Assembly: GCF_005239225.2 (NCBI RefSeq)
Contig: NC_133301.1
Span: forward strand, 11,470,318 to 11,534,317
From: Populus alba
Lineage: Eukaryota; Streptophyta; Magnoliopsida; Malpighiales; Salicaceae
Direction: 5' to 3'
DNA length: 64,000 nucleotides
The notes below the pieces were generated by a model, which searched no databases, was not told the DNA's origin, and worked only from the letters and a program-made list of their open reading frames with translations. The first letter of the stretch is position 1; each line of letters starts with the position of its first letter. Made by a program: the position numbers and the translations under genes. This document shows, piece after piece, positions 12,786-22,489 of this stretch.

Positions 12786-15039
12786 TTGAATGGGACAATT
12801 GTTCTTTGTCAAACTACAAGACAATATTGTATTTTTTTTTCTTCTATGTAGGATAAAAAGTTTTTAATTTCACAATAAACAAATCAACTAATGGTTCTTT
12901 GACATCGATTTCTTCTTCACCTTTATTTTGTTTTAATCATCTTAATGTTTCATGTTAAAAAATTAATGTAAGATAATAATTTTCAAAAAAAAATTAACAC
13001 CACAAGTAAATGGAACTCATTTGAAATTTGACCTAAAAAATGCCACCCATCAATCATGGTTTTATTTAAAAAAAAAACACTTCAAACATGGTATACACCA
13101 ATGGTTTTGAAAGTATAAAACAAAACAAAAGGGTATGAACATCTAAATTGAAAAGCGCTTTGCAATAAGAATACGAATCTTATTAAGAAGTATGTATAGA
13201 GTTGCTACTCCATTTCTCAAATTGCACCTTCATTTTCAACCAAATTCAATGGCTCATATTTGTTTTGAGTTGCCTCTATCCTTTTTATGTTAGTTTTTTT
13301 TTTCTTTTAATTCTTAAGGTGACTTATAGCCCAAGGATCATAATTAAGTTGTTTTTTTTTTTTTCCTTATAGCAATGGCACTTTCAGAATATTCCAACAA
13401 GATAATCAGTAAGAGCCAAGTTCTACACTTATTTGCCTTGGAAATTTACTACAGTTAGATCAAATTTCAATTAAGATTTCTCAACTAGTTAAAGCAATAG
13501 GGATCCCTATTAAAATACAATGATAAGTTTTCATCAAGCATATTTATCGTGAGGCTAACCATTATACAAATTAGTTAATAAATCATGGTCACTTATTGAG
13601 TTTAGATCTTACTATCTTACTAGAAGCTCATTTTCCATATTTAAATTTAGTCATTAATGATATTTGTAAAGTGACAAACCTGGATTGTGCTAGATGTAAT
13701 TTCATGACATTGTTTTTGAATAAAAAAATATTTTTTTAAATAGTCAACAAGTTTTTGACATAGGTTTTACCCTGGGTCAATAATCAATCTAATTTTTTTG
13801 AACTGGTTAGGCTAGGTCAATTCTTCTTATATTTTTTTCTTAAACCTGGACCAATTCAGGCCTTAGGTCCTAGCCTGGTTAAGTTTTATAACTAGATTTA
13901 TTATATTATTATTAATTTCAAAACTTAATATGAACTAAAGTAAAATAATAATTTCTAATGTTTTTAAAAATATATATAAGTTTGACAATAATATATATTA
14001 AAAGTAAAATAGATTTTTTCATATTTTTATTTTATCTTACCTATCATCAACAAAACAAGATACAAAGACAATCATTGTCTTGTACACCACTACCAAACAT
14101 AATTATATCTTTGCTACTAGTTATATCTTATCTCCTTTGTCCTCGATGTCTCTATCTTTTTGGTTTTAGGACAATAACTAAACATTACCTTAAATTATAC
14201 ACTTCCTTTAAACATCAAAAAAAAAAAAAAAAAAGAACTCAAAAACTCTGTACAAAGGACAAGAACTTAGGCTCTAAAATGGAAGAAAATAGGCAAAAAA
14301 AATGGGGAAAAAAATGAGTTGAAGGATTGAGAGCTACTACAAAGTTTAGAAAATTCCTTCATTTATACTATTTTTTTGAAGCAAAACTAGTGCAAAATTA
14401 ATTTTAGTAATTACAGAATTAATTTCCTCTATTTTTCTTAATTACTCACCATAAAAAGAATAAAAACTTGACAATTATTTACTTTAAAAATCAAACATTT
14501 TCCCTTTGAATTTTTTTTAAGTAAAAGAGGTTTGTTCATACTCTTTATTCATGGATTTGATATATTAATAGGCTAGAAAAAAATAATTACTTGGTAAAAG
14601 AATAATTTTAGATTAAATCCAAATCCAAGTTTAAAATAGATTAAAAAAAACTCAAACCCATGACTTGAAGCCCAATAATGTACCAATGTCTGAGTTGAGC
14701 CGAGCTAACATATAAGTTGAACTCATACTAATTTTTCTTAAACTTATTTTTGACCCTTCAACTTTACACTAAATAAGCAATAAGACAATTTTTTATTTTG
14801 CTTGCGTGGGAGAGAGTGTTTTAGGTTTCACAACAAATATATCAACCAATAGTGTTTTGAGTTGATTTTTTTTGTTTCACTCAAAACTTATTTTGAACAT
14901 GTTAATATTCCATGTTTGAGAATTTATATACATGAATAATTTCAAATAAATATTTAACTCTAAAAGTGAGTGAAACCTACTATAAATTTGGTCTCAAATG
15001 TGTCTATGAACTCTGGCTTTAAAATAAATTTGTTTTGGG
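12786..15039. other. AT-rich intergenic DNA
   Basis: No supportable gene. The open frame at 13958-14317 is low-complexity, Lys- and Leu-rich, and runs through a poly-A tract; I consider it chance. Confidence 0.65.
13755..13905. repeat. Fragment of the ATAGTTTTNAGACC inverted-repeat family
   Basis: Carries GGTTTTACCCTGGGTCAATA and later GGCCTTAGGTCC...TTATAACTA. These are diverged forms of the pieces seen in the copies at 30053 and 40148. Confidence 0.35.
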
Positions 15040-16270
15040 TTTGGTCTCATTCTTTTAATTTCTATTTTTTTTTTTTAAGATTTGATGCTTCTTTAAGTTT
15101 ATTTTGTTTTTAATTTCATCCCTTATCATTTAATCGCATTAGATTTTTTTTTATCCAATCTAGCCCTCATTCTTTTGATTGCTATTTTGTTATCCTTTTC
15201 ATTATTATTTTTTTGTCCTTTGGAGTTTAATTTTATTTTATTTGGTTTCCAATTTTGGTCCTCATTTTTTTATTGCTCTTTTTTTTTTTTATCATTTTCT
15301 TCATTTATTTTGTTTTTGAATTTAGTCCCTGGTTAGTTTCTTTCAATTATTTTTTTGCATTGTTTAGTCCTTATTGTTTTAATTTTAATTTTTTTATGGT
15401 TTGCAAATTTTCTTTATGGTTTTTTCATGTTTGTCATTTACATGATAATCTTAGTCTCATAACTCGGTCCATCAATGTCGATAATGGACCCGGTTTAAGT
15501 TCGATTTTTTTTAGGGTCTTTTTAAAAATTAGTTTTTTTTATTATTTTTATCATTTGACACTGAATTATTGGGCCTTGAGCTTCTTAGTTTGTTTTGCTT
15601 TCTATTTTGTGTTGGGTTATCTCTGCCTCATATCTCATATTGCAAGTTATTAAATATTATTTAAAAATAAATGCATGTGTCAGCATATGATGGGTTATCC
15701 TGAGTACGAGGTGGTAAATTAACCAGAGTTAGATTGCATTTTATTACTAAGTTTTTTTTTTTTTTTTTTTAATTTTGGTATTTTTTGCTAAGTGCTTCTT
15801 TTGGAAGGCTGATTTTTTTTTTCCTCAATTTTTTATGAGTTTTTTTTTTTCAATATCTTTGTTTTGCATGAAATAATTTGCCCTTGAGTTTTGTCATTTT
15901 TTCTCTTTTCTTTATGTTTGGTTATTATGATGGTAGGTTGGTAAAGTTAGCTCGGGTTTTTTTTTTTGAAGTTTCTTTTGTTGAACTTTGTTTTTGTTTT
16001 TTTTATAGGTACTTCTTTTTGAATTTTTTTATTTCTATCTCATATTACGAGTTGTGGGTTTATCAATTTAGGTCGAGTTGACTCGGGTTTGCTTCTTCGA
16101 TATTATATTTTTTTAATTTTTTTTAATTTTTGATATTAAGTTATTAAATCTTGAACTTTATAATTTTTTTCACTTTTCTTTCTATAGGTTGTTTCGCTCT
16201 TATACTGTGAGTTGTGTTTTAATAAATTAAACTTGATTTCTCTCATGTTATTATTATTGTTGTTATATAA
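15040..16270. repeat. Extremely T-rich degenerate tandem repeat
   Basis: The plus strand is heavily T-biased with few A runs. Recurrent blocks combine a clause like GGGCCTTGAGCTT or CCCTTGAGTTTT, CTCATAT(C/T)(A/T)CGAGTTGTG, and GGTCGAGTTGACTCGGG at roughly 110-170 bp spacing. Apparent open frames here (15255-15653 and 15878-16081) are Phe-rich by-products of the T bias. Confidence 0.6.
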
Positions 16271-16540
16271 ATATTATTTTTTTATGTTGAGAAAATTTGA
16301 ACCGTTCCACAGCATAACGTGAGCCACTTATCTAGTGAAAGACAAAAGTTAAGCTCTATTTATAAAATTCAATATTTTTTTTTTCCAAAAGACATTCCAT
16401 CCGATTTTCTGACTAGATAAGTGGAGACATTTAAAACTTTTCTGTTTTTAAGATTTAATTAAAATATCATGCATATCAAACATTAAAGTGAACAATAAAA
16501 AAGAAATCTTCGAAAATGAAGTTAGAAGTACTACAAGATT

Positions 16541-17047
16541 TCAAAGCCTTAAAGACAAATCTAGCTGGCTCAACTCTTCTTGAACATTTTCGGTTCTATA
16601 CACCAGGGACCAAGAACCCCCTACACCTTCTATGGAACCATAATTCATCGCTGTCCTGCCATAGCTCGCGTCACCAACAAACCTACCATCATGTCCATGG
16701 TGCTCGAACCTTGCTAGGGCCGGTTCATGATGTCGAGGAAAGCTTGACCCACTCATGCAAGAAGACGATCCAGACCGTGGGTTCGATCTTCCATGAGCCC
16801 GTACGGATGAACTCATCTCTCGGCTCTTTTTGGCCAAGGTTCTCTCAAGCTTATGAGCATTTTGGTGACCCCCAAGAGCTTGTGAGCTATAAAACTTTCT
16901 TTGGCAGTAGTTGCATGAGAAAATTCGAGGTTCTGCCGGACTATGAGGTGATGATGAAGAAGAAGAGGATGGCTCGAGTACAAGTTCTAGGTTTAGTTGA
17001 TTGCTTGGTAGGCTTAGATGTAGAGAGGTGTTTGGTTGAAAATCCAT
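16541..17047 (-). CDS. C2H2 zinc-finger transcriptional regulator with EAR motif (ZFP1/3/4/7-like)
   Basis: A 168-residue intronless protein. A single plant-type Cys2His2 finger (C45, C48, H61, H65) contains the signature QALGGH in FYSSQALGGHQNAHKLERT. The tail LDLSLRL (162-168) is an EAR-type motif, which in this family recruits TOPLESS-type co-repressors. The N-terminus has an LNLELVLEP stretch and a seven-serine run, both common in the small ZFP1/3/4/7-type nuclear factors. Those proteins act in hormone signalling, trichome development or stress; which process applies here cannot be read from sequence. The ATG at 17047 fits because the leucine-rich N-terminal motif follows it directly. A CT-rich leader and a TATA box lie upstream. 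The coding block is notably GC-richer than its surroundings. A long plus-strand frame overlapping it is a shadow. Confidence 0.9.
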   Translation of the reverse strand: MDFQPNTSLHLSLPSNQLNLELVLEPSSSSSSSPHSPAEPRIFSCNYCQRKFYSSQALGGHQNAHKLERTLAKKSREMSSSVRAHGRSNPRSGSSSCMSGSSFPRHHEPALARFEHHGHDGRFVGDASYGRTAMNYGSIEGVGGSWSLVYRTENVQEELSQLDLSLRL

Positions 17048-17154
17048 GGCCCTAGCCTAGAGGGATAGGGAGAAAGATAGAGTGAATAATTAGCCAAGTA
17101 TTAATTGGAGATGGGGCTTGATGTAACTCCGGATGAGTGGTGATCGATTATAAT

Positions 17155-17190
17155 GGGAGAGAGAAAAGGAGAGAGAGAGAGAAGAGAGAT
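17155..17190. repeat. GA/CT microsatellite in the zinc-finger 5' leader
   Basis: Interrupted GA repeat, CT-rich in the sense of the gene. It lies between the TATA-like box and the start codon of the zinc-finger gene. A second short GA run lies at 17380-17395. Confidence 0.8.
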
Positions 17191-17290
17191 TTGTGGGAAG
17201 TAAAAAAAAAAGGTTAGGCTATTTGAGTAAAGGAGAAATGTGGAGAGTAGAGATACAATGAAGTAGAAGGCGAAGGTCAGTACCCTTACA

Positions 17291-17298
17291 TTATATAA
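17291..17298 (-). promoter_or_regulatory. TATA box, zinc-finger gene
   Basis: TTATATAA about 245 bp upstream of the ATG at 17047. It is the best TATA-like match before the gene, and it would give a CT-rich leader of roughly 200 bases. Inferred from position only. Confidence 0.5.
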
Positions 17299-17813
17299 GG
17301 TGCAATGGTTCACTGTTCCTGCAACCACATATAGTAGAATGAAAAAGAGATAGGCAATTTTGTTAGAATGTGTGTGTGTGAGAGAGAGAAAGAGACAGGA
17401 AGCTGCAAGGGTCACTGTAGGATCGAAGGGTTGTCGCCTCCATTAACGGCAGCATTATAATCCATTGTCGGCCCTCGGAAGAATTCCGTCGTATTTCTCC
17501 TAATATATGTTCTCGTAACAGAGAGAACACTAATTAAACCTAAATCTCAGCAATGCTTAGTTTTTATATCTTTTTTTTCCCAATGCTTCTGAGCCTACGT
17601 AATTAGCCTATCTTTTCAATATGGATACAATATCAACTTCTCTCTATAATCAATGGAGTACGAGTGCTTGAGATTATAATACACTCATGATTAATCTTGC
17701 TTGCTAACATTAGTATTAGATTAATCAACATCTGGACTTGACTAAACATGCAATATGATAATAGACCATTACTAAGTTTATTCGCAAAATTATCATATTC
17801 TTGTTATTCATCG

Positions 17814-18097
17814 TATTAAAAAATAATATAAATTATATCTTGAAATATTATTTATAAATTTAAATTATTAAGTTGAGATGGTTTCTTGACATGGTATCAA
17901 AGTTTTAATGACTAAACGGTCACGAGTTTGAATCTCACCATCTTATTTATTTAATAAAATTAAGAATAAGATAATGTGGATCTGTATAAATTTTAAGTTT
18001 AAAAGATTTTTATTTAAAAGATATGTTAAAAAATAATATAAATTATATTTTAAAATGTTATTTATAAGACTAAGTTATTGATTAATTCCTTGATACA
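17814..18097 (+). mobile_element. TRIM-like miniature direct-repeat element
   Basis: Two direct repeats of 78 and 74 bp (17814-17891 and 18024-18097) share the block TTAAAAAATAATATAAATTA and end in CA. Immediately after the first is TGGTATCAAAG (17892-17902), close to the TGGTATCAGAGC primer-binding site complementary to initiator tRNA-Met. The internal part is about 130 bp, contains CGGTCACGAGTTTGAATCTC, and has no coding sequence. The plan (terminal repeat, primer site, short interior, terminal repeat) is that of a TRIM/SMART non-autonomous LTR element, though unusually small. Related copies lie at 20488 and, inverted, at 5357. Confidence 0.6.
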
Positions 18098-18544
18098 TTG
18101 AACAAGCCTACTGGATCAATGAGAAGTAGCCCCGCTGCACTGAATCCATTTGCAAACCAGATGGACACCTTTATGTTGTTCGATCGTAGACTACATTGTG
18201 ACAAAAATAATCCAAGAGATTTCTGTGCTTAAGTACAAAACCCAATGTCCTTTCACTCTAGCTTTCCAACAGAGTACTTGTCAGTCACAAGATTTCTCCA
18301 TGATATACGTATGAATGTTTTGCAACATTTTACTCAAAATTAGTTCTTAGATCAAATAAACTTGACGTCCTTGTAACATAATTCAAGGATTATTTTTTAA
18401 AAAGTAAAATTTTAAAAAACCCTGTCACCTTTTAACACCTAACAAACCAAAAACACCCTAAAAGATAAAACTACCTACCTACCTTCCCCAACTCTCCCTT
18501 CTCCAGCACTGAAACTAGCCCCCCCAGCACCAATCTTACGCCCG

Positions 18545-18745
18545 TACAAAGTTTTATGGTTGAAAAGTATTTTTATAAAAATTTAAAATTTATTTTTTAA
18601 AAATTATTTTTATATATATTTTTAGATCGTTTAATATCCTAATATCAAAAATAAATTTTATAAAATAACAAAAATTAATGTATTTTCAAATAAAAAATAC
18701 TATAAAAAAATAACTATTATCACAATATCAAACGACTTGTTAGTG
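18545..18745. repeat. AT-rich MITE-like repeat copy
   Basis: Begins near TTTTATGGTTGAAAAG and ends near ATCAAACGACTT. The interior is the usual T/A arms with an AATATCAAAAATAAATT core. Confidence 0.45.
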
Positions 18746-18780
18746 TTTTTTTATGTTTGTATAAAACGTGCAGCCTCATA

Positions 18781-18975
18781 TGGTATTGTGATGACTGTTA
18801 CTTTTTTAAAATGTTTTTCACTTTGAAATACATAAAAATAATTTTTTTATTTTTTTAAATTTATTTTAGATATTAGTATATTAAAACAATCTAAAAAAAT
18901 AAAAAAATAATTTAAAATAAAAAAATACTTTTTAAAAAAAATACTTTTTCAAACAGCAAAAACAAACTGTTCATA
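18781..18975. repeat. AT-rich MITE-like repeat copy
   Basis: Begins TGGTATTGTGATGACTG and ends TTTCAAACAGCAAAAAC. The core is TTAGTATATTAAAACAATCT. No clear target duplication. Confidence 0.45.
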
Positions 18976-18979
18976 CATC

Positions 18980-20487
18980 TAAGTAAACTTTCAGTGTGTC
19001 TGAAAATTAATTTGAGAACCTTTGGTACTGGAGAAAAGACAGCAGTAGTACTGTTGGCATGACCCATCCTAGTACATGTCCTAGCGGAAACTTAATAATG
19101 CTATGAACATAATAAATCCAGCCATCTATCATGTGCATCATTCATCATGTCATTGGCAAACAATCCTAAGACAAAAGTGTTGCAAATTGTAGAGAACAGA
19201 TGATTGTTATCGTCCATAATGCCCTAGATGGGACCCCAATTTCCCTGTATGTGTGCCACCAAGGTTTTAAGCCGTTTACCTCACATCACATCCCATGGGG
19301 AATCTCTCTCTTTCTCTTCCAATTTCTTACATTATAGTTACCTGAGACATGCACATGGGGTCTGGGATTTTAAAAACTTTATAAAGAGCAAACAAAATAA
19401 AATCGTCCACTGCACTACGTGCTCTCAAACAGCCACTATAGTTTAATCGATTAAATTGGATGAGCTCTCATTAACATAATGATAACAATGATAATTGTGA
19501 TCATGATTGCGGGATCAAGTTCTTGCAGGTCGGCTATGATTGCGCTGAGTGCTGTCTGTTAATCACAGACACAAAACAAACCAAGTAACTACATGCTGTT
19601 TATGTAGTCAAGTAGTCATAACATGAGATTCCAATCTCGCTAGGAGCACTAATTCCTTTTCTAAAGCATGTATTATGAAGCAAATCAGTCAATAGGAATG
19701 TGTCTCTTTGTGCTTAACAAACCCACAAGACATGGAGATATGCACAACGTTCATCTTCTTGTATCGGTGGATTTTCCTAGTTCTTTTATGTGAGTGTTTG
19801 TACATGTACAACGTACCTAACTAAATTTATTGAGGTTTATTCATTTTATGATTTTAAGTTTGAGCTCTGTAATTGCTAATATTAATAATTATTAAAGATT
19901 TATCGGATATTAATTTCAAGATATATAAAAATTAATTAAAGTTTATACAAATTGTTTCAAACATCCATATAAATAAATAAAAAATCAAGTTAAATATGAA
20001 AGCAGAACAAGCGACAGAGGGGTGGAGTGAAAGAGGCTCACATGGGAAAAGTTGGAGGTGCTGGCAAAGGGTGGTGATTAGACTGAAAGGAGCCTCTGGT
20101 TTCGCCATATAGATAATAAGGATAGCCAATAAGGACGTCCTAAACATTCACCCAGATGACTGTGCAATGTTTGTGCGTTGTCGAACATTATTTAATGGGC
20201 TATGGAAGAGCTCAGTATTATGACTTGTGGTTCTCTTTTTTGCCTACACGTGGATATAACGACTTCTATAGTGTGCATTTTGCTCATCAAAACATGCCCC
20301 CATTAATTATAGCTTCTCGATTTTGCATGTGTTCTACTGGAGGCGCGCGGCCCAGGAGGGTAACTTTTCATGGGACAAGAAATTTCCCAAGGGATATAAT
20401 ACCCTCATCTCTTCAAGTGGCTTTTATATGGTGGGCTACATATGTGTTGAAACTAGGTTTTTGTAGTTTTCTCGTGGTGTATATGGT
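18980..20487. other. Intergenic DNA, nothing assigned
   Basis: Less AT-rich than the surrounding desert, but I find no domain, splice pattern or RNA fold here. The open frames at 19228-19446 and 20156-20500 carry no recognisable motif. Confidence 0.55.
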
Positions 20488-20765
20488 TGTTATAAAATAA
20501 TATAAATTTTATTTAATAGTTTAAATTATTTGGTTGAGATAGTTTTTTAATATGACATGTATCAAAGCTTTGATGACCAAGTGATCACGAATTCGAATCT
20601 TATCATTCTTATTTATTTGATGAAAATTAAATAAAAGTTAATATAAACCTGTATAAGTTTCAAGTTCAAAAGATTTTTAAAAAAAATATATTAAAAAATA
20701 ATATAAATTATATTTTAAAATCTTAACTAATAATTTAAACTATTAAATTAAAATGATTTTTTCAC
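20488..20765 (+). mobile_element. TRIM-like miniature direct-repeat element
   Basis: Second copy of the 17814 type. The terminal repeats are at about 20488-20557 and 20689-20764. TGTATCAAAGC (a slightly changed primer-site motif) directly follows the first repeat, and GTGATCACGAATTCGAATC lies in the interior. Non-coding and diverged. Confidence 0.5.
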
Positions 20766-21339
20766 CATACTTCAGTTTAATTAATTATCTGTGGTTTGGC
20801 TGCAACCACGAGCTCTGCTTTTGAATTTGGTGCTAAGAAAGTTGCCATCACTGTTCGTTTGTTGAGAGTAGGGTCCCGTTTCTGCACACTTTTTACCCAT
20901 ATCCTTCCTGCACTTTTTTGGACTTTTTTGTTTCAAGCTTTTGATCAACGATGGAAATTATTTGCAGACTCAGAAACTAGAATGCCCTGTAGAGAATCTT
21001 CAAGTTTTTATTATTACAAACAAATGTGCTCAGTCCAAGATTTAGTTTCGATATTAGCTTTCCCTATAGAGATTCTTTGTTTCATTTCAAAAAATTCTAA
21101 AACCAAGATAAAAGATAAAATACCCAAAGAAACGATATATGTTAAACTTGAGCCAATGGTCGAATGATTTTTTCTAATTTATACATCATAAAATAAAATT
21201 TAATATTTAAACTCACATAGAAAAAAAATAAGAATGAATAATCTAACAAAAAAATATTAAGAACTAATAAATATATCAAGGTTATGGATAGAATGATAGG
21301 TAAAGTGTGGCCATCATCAATAATAATTAATGTTTGTTT
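20766..21339. other. Intergenic DNA, nothing assigned
   Basis: A 123-codon frame (20796-21167) is open but has no recognisable domain and its codon use looks random. I do not call it a gene. Confidence 0.5.
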
Positions 21340-21560
21340 TTTACATCACAGAGTCTATTTTTTAAAATATTTTTCAAATTATTTTTAATTTAAAAAAATG
21401 TTAAATTAATGTTTTTAAATAGTTTTAATTTATTGATATCAAAAATAAAAAAAATAAAAAAATATTATTTTATTTCATTTTTAATTTAAAAAATGTTTTA
21501 AAAAAACAGTAGACACTATAATATCAAAAAATAAAAAATCCATCAAACAAGCCGATTGAG
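21340..21560. repeat. AT-rich MITE-like repeat copy
   Basis: T/A arms around ATTGATATCAAAAATAAAAA; the right end is GCCGATTGAG-like. Eroded. Confidence 0.4.
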
Positions 21561-22064
21561 TTTCATCGATCCACGTCTCATTTGATATTAGTAAAATAGG
21601 ATAAAAACATAATCCAAAGGAGGCAAAGTGTACTACTATTCAAGATCATATGAAATATGATTTTATTTTAGTGATAGGTGGCAGACAAAAAATCAATTCA
21701 GGTTGACCTTCGAGATTGACACGTCGTCTATTGGAAGCTGACTTGTCACCACTGAGATTCTTCTAATTAAGTGGGGATGCACAACTGGGTTGCTATTTTA
21801 TTTTTATTTTTCGTCTTTTTGTTACACAGTAGGTGACTGTGTGTGTACTCATCAGCTGCACTACAAACTAGCAGCAACTAACAAGTGATGATAGAGAAGT
21901 TGGGCGAAGAAGAACACTGTTTGATCCACACATTTCAAGAGATAATGATATAATATATCCAAGCATGGATAACGTTGCAAACCATCCATGTTTTATCCCA
22001 TGTGTTTAGACTTGGGAGGTTAATATCACTTTGAGTTTCAGTGCAGCCATCAAGAGAGAGCGAT

Positions 22065-22093
22065 GGGGGCCGGGAGGGGCGGGGGAGGGCGGG
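22065..22093 (+). other. G-quadruplex-prone G-rich tract
   Basis: Six runs of three to five G separated by one or two bases within 29 bp, in otherwise AT-rich DNA. It fits the G3+N1-7 quadruplex pattern more than once over. No gene is recognised next to it. Confidence 0.8.
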
Positions 22094-22257
22094 TGTCTGT
22101 TGTCTTTCATTTGGGCTGTATGGCCCCCCTCCTCCACCACTTACAACAATAATTTGGACTTGTGTGATGATATTGAGGAGATTAGAATGCCCCGTAGGCT
22201 TTACTCCCTCATGGCAATTCTTGGAAATGTGTGAACTGACTCGGTTTGTCGTACAAA

Positions 22258-22261
<4 letters not shown>

Positions 22262-22288
<27 letters not shown>

Positions 22289-22289
22289 T
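22262..22289. repeat. TA microsatellite
   Basis: Pure TA run of about 14 units. Confidence 0.9.
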
Positions 22290-22411
22290 TTAATCCGAGG
22301 AAATCCCAACCTCGAAAAGCGTATTTTATAGGCCCAGGTTAGTGAGTAAAACTCTAGCTATTCCAAGCTCTTATAAAAAATACATGCCCTGACTCAAACT
22401 TAAAATTTATT

Positions 22412-22489
22412 ATGCAGATCTTAAACTCTTTGTCACCACATTTCGCCTCAATGCAGATCTTAAACTCTTTGTCACCACATTTCGCCTCA
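22412..22489. repeat. Perfect 39-bp tandem duplication
   Basis: Two identical 39-bp units (22412-22450 and 22451-22489) beginning ATGCAGATCTTAAACTC. The length is a multiple of three, so the plus-strand frame repeats MQILNSLSPHFAS twice, but nothing else supports a gene. Confidence 0.95.

Noticed and set aside
13958..16081. Open frames of 67-132 codons
   Set aside because: Low-complexity, Phe- or Lys-rich translations of strand-biased T- or A-rich repeats with no domain.
16516..17055. 179-codon plus-strand frame opposite the zinc-finger gene
   Set aside because: It is the antisense shadow of a convincing C2H2 finger with QALGGH and an EAR motif. The plus frame has no recognisable domain.
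17101..17415. 104-codon minus-strand frame upstream of the zinc-finger gene
   Set aside because: It crosses the TATA box and CT-rich leader, and its composition reflects the microsatellite.
19228..20500. Scattered open frames and possible miRNA-like segments
   Set aside because: No match to conserved plant miRNA sequences that I could recognise, no clear hairpin, and no protein domain.
20796..21167. 123-codon plus-strand frame
   Set aside because: No domain, no homology recognised, no splice partners; probably chance in a less AT-rich patch.
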